Assembly: GCA_030748215.1 (NCBI GenBank)
Contig: JASMMK010000054.1
Location: 1-64,000, forward strand
Length of the DNA stretch: 64,000 bases
Source: Candidatus Scalindua sp.
GTDB taxonomy: Bacteria; Planctomycetota; Brocadiia; Brocadiales; Scalinduaceae
Reading direction: 5' to 3'
Shown here: positions 54,106 to 62,697 of the stretch, piece after piece
How positions within the stretch are numbered: position 1 is the first letter of the stretch
Layout: every line of letters begins with the position of its first letter
Notes under the pieces: generated by a model
Databases searched by the model: none
The model's input: the letters and a program-made list of their open reading frames with translations, nothing else
What the model was told of the DNA's origin: nothing
Translations under genes and position numbers: made by a program

Positions 54106-56169
54106 ATGGGGCAATATGAAACGAAAGACATTAGAAACGTGGCATTTGTTGGGCATGGTGCGTCAGGAAAGACTTCGCTGGTAGAAGGCATACTGTTTAA
54201 GGCTGGTGCTACAAAACGTTTAGGTTGTGTTGATGAAGGTACTTCCATTTCAGATTTTGATCCTGAAGAAAAAGAGAGGAAGACCACCATCGATTCTTCA
54301 ATACTACATTGCAATTGGCAGGATAAAGAGATAAATGTAATTGATACTCCCGGCTATCCGGATTTTATAAGCGGTGCAATAGGTGCGTTAAATGCAGTGG
54401 AAACTGCAGTGGTAGTAATTGCCGCTACAAGCGGGATACAGGTCAATACTCAAAAGATGTGGGATATTGCAAGTGAAGCAGGGCTGGCACGAGTAGTTGT
54501 GGTCACAAAGATGGATGGTGATAATATTGACTATCCTGCACTTCTGGATTCTATTCAAAATGCATTTGGTGAAGAGTGTATACCTTTGATGTTGCCTGTA
54601 GGGCATGGGTCAGAGTTTAAAGGGGTGGTAGATATATTTAATCTGCCTGATGAAGTACCTGGTGAAGTGATTGGTGATGTTGATAGCAGTCGTGAGAAGC
54701 TGGTTGAAGGTATAGTCTCTGTTTGTGATACTCAATTGGAAAAATATCTTGAGGGGCAGGAAATATCTGATGAAACACTTCAGGGGTGTTTTAACACTGC
54801 AATTGCTGCGGGTAGTATAGTACCTGTTTTGTGTTGTGAGAACAAGACGGGCTTGGGTGTTGAAGGTGTTGTAGATGTGATTGCAAAATTTCTGCCATCT
54901 CCGGAAAAGAGCTTGTCCTGTAAGTGTATGAGTGTGGATGGCGATAAGGTGTCTGAAGAGGAACAAGATGTAGAGGTTTCGAAAGACGCTCCTTTCAGTG
55001 CGCAGGTATTCAAGTCAATTACGGATCCCTTTGTTGGTAAGCTTAGTTTTTTTAGAATACATTCTGGTACATTGGAAGGTCATCCTGAAGTCTACAACTC
55101 ACGTTCAAAGAAAAACGAAAAGATTGGGCACATGTTCAGGACTTTCGGAAAAGAACAAGAGGAAATCAAGAGTGCTATACCTGGTGATATTGTAACGGTT
55201 TCAAAAATTGATGATATATCTGTTTCAGATACATTATGTGATCCTGACACGAAGGTTAAGTTTAAGGATATTAAATTTCCAAATCCTATGGCTTCTCTGG
55301 CTATCGAGCCTAAAAGCCGTGGGGCAGAACAGAAAATAAGCGAAACTTTAAACAGGTTGGTAGCGGAAGACAGTACATTTAAGGTTTCAAGAGATGTCCA
55401 GACGCATGAATTAGTTGTTACGGGTATGAGTAATCTGCATCTGGAGGTTATCTTGAGCAGGTTAAAGAGCCGTTATGAAATTGATGTAGATTCGCGACAA
55501 CCTAAAATTCCACACAAAGAGACGATTACAACGAAAGCTAGTGCGCAGTATAAACATAAAAAACAGACCGGAGGTAAGGGGCAGTATGGAGAGGTCTACA
55601 TACGTATAGAACCGTTAGAGAGAGGAGCCGGCTTTGAATTCACAACTAAAATTGTCGGCGGAGCAATTCCATCTCAATACATTCCAGCTGTAGAGAAGGG
55701 TTTAAGAGAAACAATAGCCAAGGGAATTCTAAGTAATAATCCGGTAGTAGACGTTAAAGTAGAGCTATACGACGGCACTTTTCATAATGTTGATTCCTCT
55801 GAAGCTGCGTTTAAGATAGCTGCATCAAAAGCATTTCACCTGGCATTTAATGATGCAAAGCCTGTTTTACTGGAGCCTGTGGTTAATATAGAGGTGACCA
55901 TTCCTTCAGAGTTTATGGGTGAGATAACAGGAAATCTTTCTTCCAGGAGAGGCCGGGTGCAGGGTATGGATGCTTTTGGAGATCTCCAGGTCGTTCAGGC
56001 AAGTATCCCTATGGATGAGGTAAAGAACTACGAAACAGAACTGAAGTCAATGACAGGCGGCAGAGGTTCATATACTATGGAGCTTTCGCATTACGATATA
56101 GTTCCATCACACCTTGTTCCGGCAATTATTGCTGAAGCAAAGAAGGATGCTGAAAAGACAGACAAATAG
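54106..56169 (+). CDS. Elongation factor G-like GTPase (EF-G2 type)
   Basis: 687 residues. The GTPase has GHGASGKTSLVEGIL, VIDTPGYPDF and VVTKMD (TKxD instead of NKxD). The switch-I region reads KERKTTI instead of the canonical RGITI. Domains II-V are complete (KQTGGKGQYGEVYIRIEPLE, ITGNLSSRRGRVQGMD). These traits place it with the EF-G-like paralogs, whose role in translation is less clear than that of FusA. An AAGGAGG site precedes the ATG. Confidence 0.92.
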   Translation: MGQYETKDIRNVAFVGHGASGKTSLVEGILFKAGATKRLGCVDEGTSISDFDPEEKERKTTIDSSILHCNWQDKEINVIDTPGYPDFISGAIGALNAVETAVVVIAATSGIQVNTQKMWDIASEAGLARVVVVTKMDGDNIDYPALLDSIQNAFGEECIPLMLPVGHGSEFKGVVDIFNLPDEVPGEVIGDVDSSREKLVEGIVSVCDTQLEKYLEGQEISDETLQGCFNTAIAAGSIVPVLCCENKTGLGVEGVVDVIAKFLPSPEKSLSCKCMSVDGDKVSEEEQDVEVSKDAPFSAQVFKSITDPFVGKLSFFRIHSGTLEGHPEVYNSRSKKNEKIGHMFRTFGKEQEEIKSAIPGDIVTVSKIDDISVSDTLCDPDTKVKFKDIKFPNPMASLAIEPKSRGAEQKISETLNRLVAEDSTFKVSRDVQTHELVVTGMSNLHLEVILSRLKSRYEIDVDSRQPKIPHKETITTKASAQYKHKKQTGGKGQYGEVYIRIEPLERGAGFEFTTKIVGGAIPSQYIPAVEKGLRETIAKGILSNNPVVDVKVELYDGTFHNVDSSEAAFKIAASKAFHLAFNDAKPVLLEPVVNIEVTIPSEFMGEITGNLSSRRGRVQGMDAFGDLQVVQASIPMDEVKNYETELKSMTGGRGSYTMELSHYDIVPSHLVPAIIAEAKKDAEKTDK

Positions 56170-56333
56170 AGAGAAAGTTGTTTTAGGTTATTTGTTTTTT
56201 CACTATGGTTCCAATACTACATTCCTTCAGAGTGAACAATAAAAGTTTTATTAAGTTCATGTATCACTTTTTGCCGTTTTAGCGGTCTGATCCGTGACAT
56301 AATGTCCTTGGTATTGCTGAATTGCAATATGTA

Positions 56334-56348
56334 TTGACATGTTGTCAA
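56334..56348. promoter_or_regulatory. Possible CRP/FNR-family operator
   Basis: TTGACATGTTGTCAA has arms TTGACA and TGTCAA around 3 bases. It resembles NnrR/DNR/FNR sites, but the spacing is one base longer than their usual TTGAx-N4-xTCAA. It lies about 570 bases before nirS, far for direct control unless the leader is long. Confidence 0.25.
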
Positions 56349-56818
56349 GGGTGGGGATATAAAGAGACTGCGAACGGTTTCCCACATAAAAAAATAAGGC
56401 CTGTAAGCATAAGTTGTCTAAGCACTTATTATAACCATATCGATTCTGTTTATCTTTCTTGCCTGTGGCACTTCTTTTGCTCGAACCTTTTGAGCATATC
56501 AACCAAAAAGATTATCATTGATGGAAAAGATTTCGTTGAATAAAAAGTTTTTTGAAAATTAAACAAGTTATGGTTTTAGTGAAGTAATGGTATCAATTTA
56601 CAAATTAAAACATAAATGTTAATCTGTCTTCAAAAAATAATTTAACCTTAGATCTTATAAAATATTGTTGCTGATTATGTGCTTTACGGTTTGGCGGTAT
56701 ATCAAGGATCAAGGGGTACCCCGAGTAGATGATAATGCGGCTGATTGCAGGTAAGAACACGGTTTGCCCAGAGAAGTTCGTCGAGCATGAAATCTATGTA
56801 TTTGAATATTACCTTTGA

Positions 56819-56866
56819 AGTTTTGTACCATGCCCATGAAAGGAGGGGGTAGGGATGTACAAAACT
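56819..56866 (+). promoter_or_regulatory. Hairpin in the nirS leader
   Basis: AGTTTTGTAC (56819-56828) and GTACAAAACT (56857-56866) are perfect 10-bp complements. The stem can be extended by AT/AT and CCC/GGG past small bulges, around an A/G-rich loop containing AAAGGAGGGGG. It ends 39 bases before the GGAGG of nirS. It may control translation or mRNA stability. Confidence 0.5.
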
Positions 56867-56918
56867 CTAGTGGAAAGGCGAGGCTTTTATCAAATCCAAT
56901 TTCATGGAGGTTAAAGTT

Positions 56919-58583
56919 ATGCGAGAATGTTTAATGGCGTTTATGTTAGTCGTTGCTTTCATGGCTGGTAGTATACAGGCAATAGCAGAGGAAGCAACAG
57001 AGGAAGTAAAAGTGGAGTCTGAGGTTGCATCTGAGACGGAGATTGTCCTTACCCCTGAAGAGTTCGAAAAATGCAGGGTGATTTACTTCGACCGTTGCGC
57101 TGGCTGTCATGGAGTTCTGAGGAAAGGAGCTACCGGACCGGATCTGACTCCAGGCAAGACGAAAGCCAAGGGGACAAAAAAGCTCAGAGAATTTATATGG
57201 TTTGGAACCGGTGGAGGCATGCCTGGCTGGGGAAAAATGGGTACTATCACCGCAAAAGATACAGACCTGTTGGTAAAGTACATTCAGAACGATCCTCCTG
57301 TTCCTCCTCAATGGGATATGAAGAACGTTAAAGCCAGTTGGAAATTGTTGGTTCCGCCCGAAGAACGTCCCACTAAGCCGGAGCACGATCGTGACGTGGA
57401 TAATATGTTTGCTGTGGTTCTGCGCGATGCCGGTCAGATAGCGATTATAGACGGTGACACGAAAGAAGTTGTAAGTACAGTTGATTCTGGTTATGCAGTA
57501 CACATCACCAGGATGTCAATGTCAGGAAGGTATGTGTATTCCATAGGCAGGGATGGCAAGTGTACAGTGATAGACCTCTGGATGGCAAAGCCTGATACCG
57601 TGGCAGAGATCAGATGCTCTCTTGATGCGCGATCCGTTGATGTTAGCAAGTTCAAAGGTTTCGAAGACAAGTACGCCGTAGTAGGCGGCTACTGGCCGCC
57701 TCAGTTTGTGATACTTGACGGCGCGACACTTGAGCCTATTAAAATCGTTAGTACTCTGAGCTACACTTATGATACGGAAGAGTTCCATCCGGAGCCTCGT
57801 GTAGCAAGTATTGTAGCTTCGCACTTCGCACCCGAATGGGTGTTGAACATTAAGGAAACAGGGCAGGTATGGCTCGTGGATTATACTGACCCAAATAGCC
57901 CTGGAATTAAAATGATTGAGGCCGAACGCTTTCTGCATGACGGAGGCTGGGATTCAACCAAGCGCTACTTCCTCGTGGCAGCGAATGCAAGGAACAAGAT
58001 AGCGGTCATAGATGCCAAGGAAAAGAAACTTGTTGCCCTTATTGATACCGGTGGCATTAAACCGCATCCCGGAAGAGGGGCAAACTGGATTGATCCGGAG
58101 TTCGGTCCGGTCTGGGCTACTGGGCACATTGGCGATAGTGTGGTGTCAGTGATAGGAACTGATCCGGTAAACCATCCGGAGCATGCCTGGAAAGTGGTCA
58201 GGAAAATAAATTCGCTTAGTTCCGGCAACCTGTTTATTAAGACCCATCCGAATAGTAAATGGGTTTGGCTTGACACTCCCCTTAGCAAGAAAGCGAAATA
58301 TAGGACAACTGTTGCTGTCTATGACAAGGCAAATATGGCAGCCGGGATATTCAAAGAGTTGAAAGTCGCTGATTATGGTAAGGCTGTACACATGGAGTAC
58401 AATAAAGCAGGAGACGAAGTTTGGATAAGTATCTGGGGTAACCTGGGCGATGCCGAAAAGGGCCAGGCAGGTGAAATAGTAGTTTTCGATGACAAGACCC
58501 TTACAGAGAAAGCAAGGATAAAAGGCCTTCTCACGCCTACGGGTAAGTTCAATGTGTACAACACAGTGCATGACTTGTATTAA
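56919..58583 (+). CDS. nirS: Cytochrome cd1 nitrite reductase NirS
   Basis: 554 residues from the ATG at 56919, placed eight bases after GGAGG; an ATG at 56904 overlaps that site. A signal peptide (LMAFMLVVAFMAGSIQAIA) exports it. The c-heme domain has RCAGCHGVLRKGATGPDLTP (Cys 60, 63, His 64). The eight-bladed d1 propeller shows YAVHITRM (His 195, d1 ligand), FLHDGGWDS (His 339) and PHPGRGAN (His 382), the two active-site His that NirF lacks or alters, so this is true NirS. It ends LTPTGKFNVYNT. It reduces nitrite to NO in the periplasm. Confidence 0.97.
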   Translation: MRECLMAFMLVVAFMAGSIQAIAEEATEEVKVESEVASETEIVLTPEEFEKCRVIYFDRCAGCHGVLRKGATGPDLTPGKTKAKGTKKLREFIWFGTGGGMPGWGKMGTITAKDTDLLVKYIQNDPPVPPQWDMKNVKASWKLLVPPEERPTKPEHDRDVDNMFAVVLRDAGQIAIIDGDTKEVVSTVDSGYAVHITRMSMSGRYVYSIGRDGKCTVIDLWMAKPDTVAEIRCSLDARSVDVSKFKGFEDKYAVVGGYWPPQFVILDGATLEPIKIVSTLSYTYDTEEFHPEPRVASIVASHFAPEWVLNIKETGQVWLVDYTDPNSPGIKMIEAERFLHDGGWDSTKRYFLVAANARNKIAVIDAKEKKLVALIDTGGIKPHPGRGANWIDPEFGPVWATGHIGDSVVSVIGTDPVNHPEHAWKVVRKINSLSSGNLFIKTHPNSKWVWLDTPLSKKAKYRTTVAVYDKANMAAGIFKELKVADYGKAVHMEYNKAGDEVWISIWGNLGDAEKGQAGEIVVFDDKTLTEKARIKGLLTPTGKFNVYNTVHDLY

Positions 58584-58618
58584 CAGATTGTTTGGGTTGT
58601 TTTAATAGTTTATAGGTG

Positions 58619-58658
58619 GGTACGGACAAATTGTATTTGTTCGTGCCTGTTTTATTTT
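58619..58658 (+). terminator. Intrinsic terminator after nirS
   Basis: GGTACGGACAAA (58619-58630) pairs with TTTGTTCGTGCC (58636-58647), allowing G-U pairs, followed by TGTTTTATTTTT. It separates nirS from the nirJ-like genes and should make nirS mRNA more abundant than the biosynthesis genes. Confidence 0.8.
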
Positions 58659-58691
58659 TCCTTTCTTCTCGATTGAAAGACGCGGTGCCGA

Positions 58692-59903
58692 ATGATAAAT
58701 TGCACAAAACTTTTACAGAGCACAGAAACGCTGAATGAGATAAAAAGGTACTCAGCAATCAAAAAGGAGACGCCAAAATGGATGCTTCGCTTCTCTAAGG
58801 CAACTTCTCCTATGGTGGTTTGGAATGTAACCAGAAAGTGCAATCTGAGCTGTGCCCACTGCTATATTAACGCGGTAGGACCGGAAGAAGCAGAGTCTGA
58901 AGAGGATATGGGTGATCTGACGACCAGAGAGGCGATGGATATGATCGATGATCTGGTGGCGATAAAAACGCCCATGCTGGTTTTCTCAGGCGGTGAGCCG
59001 TTGCTGCGAGAAGATATATATGAGCTTAATGTGTATGCCATGAAGCGCGGGCTCAGGACCATACTGTCGACCAACAGTACCCTTATAACCAGGGAAACGG
59101 CAAAAAAAATCAAGGAGGCCGGTTTCGCCTATGTAGGTGTCAGCCTTGATGGTACCGAAGAAGTTCACGATAGCTTCCGTGGGGCCAAAGGGGCCTTTGA
59201 GAAGTCGATTCAGGGGCTGAGGTATCTCATGGAGGCGGGGGTTAGGACAGGTGTGAGGTTTGCTATTACAAATCAAAACTACGATGAGCTGCCCAAGGTC
59301 CTGGAACTAACCAGGCGGGAGAAAATTCCAAGGTTCTCACTTTTTCAACTCGTATACGGTGGCAGAGGAAAGGAGATTATCGACTGGGATATCTTCAACG
59401 ATCAGCGAAGAGAGGTGATGGATTATGTAATAGAGGAGGCCAGAGTGAGCAACGGTATGAATATAGTTACGGCCGATAACTATGCCGATGGTATTTACCT
59501 TCTGCAAGACGTTGCAGAACACGACCCGGAGCGTGCTGCTGAGGTGGAAAAACTACTTGCCATGCAGAGTGGTTGTCCTGCAGGGGACTGTCTTGCGAAC
59601 GTGGACAATCGAGGTGACGTGCATCTCTGTCCTTATTGGCAGAGCCGGACACTAGGTAATATTCGGGAGAAGAAGTTAAGCGGTATCTGGTTTGACGAGG
59701 ACAACGACATCCTAGTCAAAATGAGGGACAAAACACGCTATCTTAAGGATAAATGCGGGAGATGCAAGCTTAGTCACCTATGCATGGGATGCAGGGTAAG
59801 GGCAGAGGTTGCTTGTGGCGATCCTTTTGGAGAAGACCCGGCATGTTATCTGACAGAGGAGGAAATTAGCGGAGCAAAGGTTCGGTTACATGATAGAGGT
59901 TAG
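58692..59903 (+). CDS. NirJ-like radical SAM/SPASM protein 1
   Basis: 403 residues. Cluster motif CNLSCAHC (Cys 50, 54, 57), then LVFSGGEPLLREDIYEL, YVGVSLDGTEEVHDSFRG and the heme-synthesis-type VYGGRGKE. The C-terminal clusters read CPAGDCLANVD, HLCPYW, CGRCKLSHLCMGCRVRAE and DPACYLTEEE. The last pieces are typical of NirJ/AhbC/AhbD enzymes acting on siroheme-derived tetrapyrroles. Its position after nirS supports heme d1 synthesis. It overlaps the second copy by 14 bases. Confidence 0.88.
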   Translation: MINCTKLLQSTETLNEIKRYSAIKKETPKWMLRFSKATSPMVVWNVTRKCNLSCAHCYINAVGPEEAESEEDMGDLTTREAMDMIDDLVAIKTPMLVFSGGEPLLREDIYELNVYAMKRGLRTILSTNSTLITRETAKKIKEAGFAYVGVSLDGTEEVHDSFRGAKGAFEKSIQGLRYLMEAGVRTGVRFAITNQNYDELPKVLELTRREKIPRFSLFQLVYGGRGKEIIDWDIFNDQRREVMDYVIEEARVSNGMNIVTADNYADGIYLLQDVAEHDPERAAEVEKLLAMQSGCPAGDCLANVDNRGDVHLCPYWQSRTLGNIREKKLSGIWFDEDNDILVKMRDKTRYLKDKCGRCKLSHLCMGCRVRAEVACGDPFGEDPACYLTEEEISGAKVRLHDRG

Positions 59904-61053
59904 CAGGATACTGGTATCGGAGAAATTTGAAAACAAAGCCCTTCGCCATAAGCGCAGTGGAGGCTCTGCGCCGGTTGTGGTATGGTGCACAACTAAGAGG
60001 TGCAACCTGGACTGCATGCACTGCTATTCCGGTGGGAATACTGCTTCTGATGGTGAACTCTCGACCGATGAAGCAAAAAAAATGCTTGATGAACTTAAGG
60101 ACTGTGGCTCTCCATTTATGATACTCTCTGGTGGTGAGCCTTTTTTACGGACGGATGTTTTCGAGCTGGGGCGCTATGCCAGGGAGATAGGTTTAATGGT
60201 CATCGTCTCTTCCAACGGTACTACAGTCACTCCTGAGATAGCGGCAAAGGCCGCAGATGCCGGCTTCGGATACGTTGGTGTCAGCCTGGATGGCCTGGCC
60301 GAGACGAACAACTATTTCAGGGGCAGTGGAGATGCTTATAGCAATGCACTTCAGGGAATGCGGAACCTACGTGATGCCGGGATAAAGACAGGTCTGCGGT
60401 TTACTATGACCAGGCACAACTGTCATGAACTTTCAGGGATTATGGATCTCCTGATCAAGGAAGGTTTTCATCGTCTCTGCGTTTATCATCTTGAATATGC
60501 TGGTCGTGGGAAGGAACTTATGGATAACGACTTATCTCCAGATGAGCGGCGGAAAGCCGTGGATAGTCTGTTCAAAAAAACCGTTGAGATAAACCGTCAC
60601 AATCACGATCTTGAAGTCCTCACCGTTGGAAACTACGCTGATGCCGCCTACATCTACATGAAAGTATTGAAGGAAAACCCGGAAAAAGCTGAGGCAGCAT
60701 ACGAACACTTTCTTCGTAACGGCGGTGAAGGCTGCGGTGAAAAGCTTGCTTACATAGACGAAGTGGGCAATGTTTACGCCAGTCAACACCTGAAGACTAA
60801 ACTGGGTAACATCAGGGAGAGAAGCTTTGATGATATCTGGAATGGTGATAATGAATATCTGTGGGAACTCAGGAATAGGGAAGGGTTGCTCCGCGGGAAG
60901 TGTGCTAAATGCAGGTTTCTGGAAATTTGCAGGGGTGGTTCAAGGGCCAGAGCCCTAGCGGTTTATGATGACTTTGGTGCTCCTGACCCGAGCTGCTACT
61001 TAACCGAAGAGGAAATTCTAAAACCAATGCATGAGGAGGTACGGGATGATTAA
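59890..61053 (+). CDS. nirJ: NirJ-like radical SAM/SPASM protein 2 (closest to NirJ)
   Basis: 387 residues. CNLDCMHCYSGG (Cys 38, 42, 45), then MILSGGEPFLRTDVFELG, YVGVSLDGLAETNNYFRG and YHLEYAGRGKELMDNDL. Unlike copies 1 and 3 it lacks the CPAG and HLCPYW motifs and instead has VYASQHLKTKLGNIRE, similar to the region in proteobacterial NirJ as I remember it. It keeps CAKCRFLEICRGGSRARAL and DPSCYLTEEE. NirJ replaces two propionates of didecarboxysiroheme by oxo groups. Of the three this is the best candidate for true NirJ. Confidence 0.85.
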   Translation: MIEVSRILVSEKFENKALRHKRSGGSAPVVVWCTTKRCNLDCMHCYSGGNTASDGELSTDEAKKMLDELKDCGSPFMILSGGEPFLRTDVFELGRYAREIGLMVIVSSNGTTVTPEIAAKAADAGFGYVGVSLDGLAETNNYFRGSGDAYSNALQGMRNLRDAGIKTGLRFTMTRHNCHELSGIMDLLIKEGFHRLCVYHLEYAGRGKELMDNDLSPDERRKAVDSLFKKTVEINRHNHDLEVLTVGNYADAAYIYMKVLKENPEKAEAAYEHFLRNGGEGCGEKLAYIDEVGNVYASQHLKTKLGNIRERSFDDIWNGDNEYLWELRNREGLLRGKCAKCRFLEICRGGSRARALAVYDDFGAPDPSCYLTEEEILKPMHEEVRDD

Positions 61054-62197
61054 TTTCAGCCGGCTGCTCAAGGTAAGGGAGACGGCCAGGGATGTTAAAA
61101 AGCACCACAACAAGAGGGCTGATGAGGTGCCAAAACATCTCATCAGATATGCGAATGTCAAAGCCCCCATGGTGATATGGAATATCACCAGAAAGTGCAA
61201 TTTCTCATGTGATATGTGCCACCTCGGCTCTGCTCTTGAGGCGGATAGTGATGAGTTGACTACGCAGGAAGCCTTAGAGTTTATTGACCATATGGCATCA
61301 ATTAAGGTTCCTATGATCTCTGTCTACGGAGGAGAGCCCTTAACCAGGGATGACTTCTTCACACTTGCAGGCCACGCCCACAATAGTGGACTTAGGATTA
61401 TTCTTTCCAGTAACGCCGCCCTTATAACAGAGAAAACCGCCAGGGAAATTGCAGAGTCCGGTATCTCATATGTGGGAATTGATATGGACGGGTTTTCTCA
61501 GATAAGTGGACGCATGGATGTTATTGCAGGGCTGGAAAAAGCTAAGCCTGCTATGGAGTACCTCAAGAATGCAGGAGTGGGATGTGGTGTGCGGATTACG
61601 ATAGGAGACTTCAACCTGTCTCAGATGTCGCCCATTATCAAGGCTATCGAGAATACTGGACTTAAAAGATTTGCGGTTTGTCAGCACATAGACGGCAGTG
61701 ACTGGAAGGCCGTAAAGAAAGAGAGACGGAAAATCATTGACTATCTCATTGATTATGCGGTGGAGAACCCCGAGATGGAGGTTGTTACCGAACAATTATA
61801 TGATGACGGCGTTTACCTTCTGCAACGTGTTGCAGAGAGTGATCCGGGACTTGCTTCCGAGATGGAGAAGCTGCTTGCAAGACAGGGTGGTTGTCCGGCA
61901 GGGGACAGAATTGTCAACGTGGACTACCTGGGCAATGTGCACCTATGCCCCTACTGGCAGGATCGGACAATTGGCAATATCAGGGAACAGAAGCTCAGTG
62001 ATATATGTTTTGACGAGGAGAACGAGATCCTCGCAAAGATGAAGGATAAAACTCAGTATCTCAAGGGCAAGTGCGGGAGGTGTGTGCATAAACACCTTTG
62101 CAGGGGATGTGGGGCCAGGGCAGAGGAAATGTGCGGCGATCTCTTCGGGGCGGATCCAGCTTGCTATCTGACCGAGGAGGAAGTAGCAGCGGTATGA
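61046..62197 (+). CDS. NirJ-like radical SAM/SPASM protein 3
   Basis: 383 residues from the ATG at 61046, which has GAGGAGGT six bases upstream and overlaps the copy-2 stop. It is close to copy 1: CNFSCDMCHLG (Cys 51, 55, 58; the usual Tyr after the third Cys is His), ISVYGGEPLTRDDF, YVGIDMDGFSQISG, then CPAGDRIVNVD, HLCPYWQDRTIGNIREQKLS and CGRCVHKHLCRGCGARAEE. Shared C-terminal motifs make copies 1 and 3 a pair distinct from copy 2. Its own step is unknown. Confidence 0.87.
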   Translation: MINFSRLLKVRETARDVKKHHNKRADEVPKHLIRYANVKAPMVIWNITRKCNFSCDMCHLGSALEADSDELTTQEALEFIDHMASIKVPMISVYGGEPLTRDDFFTLAGHAHNSGLRIILSSNAALITEKTAREIAESGISYVGIDMDGFSQISGRMDVIAGLEKAKPAMEYLKNAGVGCGVRITIGDFNLSQMSPIIKAIENTGLKRFAVCQHIDGSDWKAVKKERRKIIDYLIDYAVENPEMEVVTEQLYDDGVYLLQRVAESDPGLASEMEKLLARQGGCPAGDRIVNVDYLGNVHLCPYWQDRTIGNIREQKLSDICFDEENEILAKMKDKTQYLKGKCGRCVHKHLCRGCGARAEEMCGDLFGADPACYLTEEEVAAV

Positions 62198-62217
62198 CAG
62201 TTTTAGAATATCTACCT

Positions 62218-62697
62218 TTATCCTGAATCTGTAAAGTCTAATTTTGTTTCTGCGTTATTGTTAAAACTGTCATGGCATGCGTCACACGATCTTACCAGGT
62301 TGCCAAATTCAAGATTAGCTTTATCGGTGTTTTGATTATTACTGTACGAAATCAACTTATTTAAAGCGTTGTTAAAATTGCTGCTTAATTCCATAAACTC
62401 GTTTGAAACATCATTGTTCTCAATCATATATAATTCAACACAATTAAAGCCTATGTTCTCTTTGAGCTCTTCTGCCCACATAGCCATTTGAGCCCAGTCA
62501 CTGTTCTCCACCGTCCTTGCCAGTCTTCTCATAGCCGTGGACGCTTTCTTCATGGCACCTGCCAGACTGTCATGATCTGATGTAGGTGCCTCTACATCCT
62601 CAACCCTTTCTATCTTTACCTCCTCAGATTTCTTGCAGGAAGCAGTGACTATGGATATTCCGATGAATATGGCAAAAATTATGAGTGAATATTTCAT
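62218..62697 (-). CDS. Mono-heme cytochrome c lipoprotein (c'/c556-like)
   Basis: 159 residues. A lipoprotein signal (FIGISIVTASC) is followed by an all-helical domain with one heme site near the C-terminus, SCDACHDSF. A C-terminal CxxCH in a helical bundle is the class II (c'/c556) arrangement. The start overlaps the HEAT gene stop (ATGA). Convergent with the nirJ-like genes, 20 bases apart. It could pass electrons to NirS. Confidence 0.82.
   Translation of the reverse strand: MKYSLIIFAIFIGISIVTASCKKSEEVKIERVEDVEAPTSDHDSLAGAMKKASTAMRRLARTVENSDWAQMAMWAEELKENIGFNCVELYMIENNDVSNEFMELSSNFNNALNKLISYSNNQNTDKANLEFGNLVRSCDACHDSFNNNAETKLDFTDSG

Larger units (their letters stand above)
56170..56918. 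other. 749-base nirS upstream region
   Basis: No gene is supported. It contains TTGACA-TGT-TGTCAA (56334-56348), the palindrome GGGGTACCCC (56713-56722) and the long hairpin at 56819-56866. The size suggests a regulated promoter with a long leader for nirS. Confidence 0.6.

Noticed and set aside
56257-56543. Small ORFs on both strands upstream of nirS
   Set aside because: They lack ribosome sites and recognisable protein sequence; the region is better read as regulatory.
56919-58583. NirN or NirF instead of NirS
   Set aside because: Both active-site His of the d1 domain (FLHDGGWDS, PHPGRGAN), a CxxCH and the NirS C-terminus LTPTGKFNVYNT are present.
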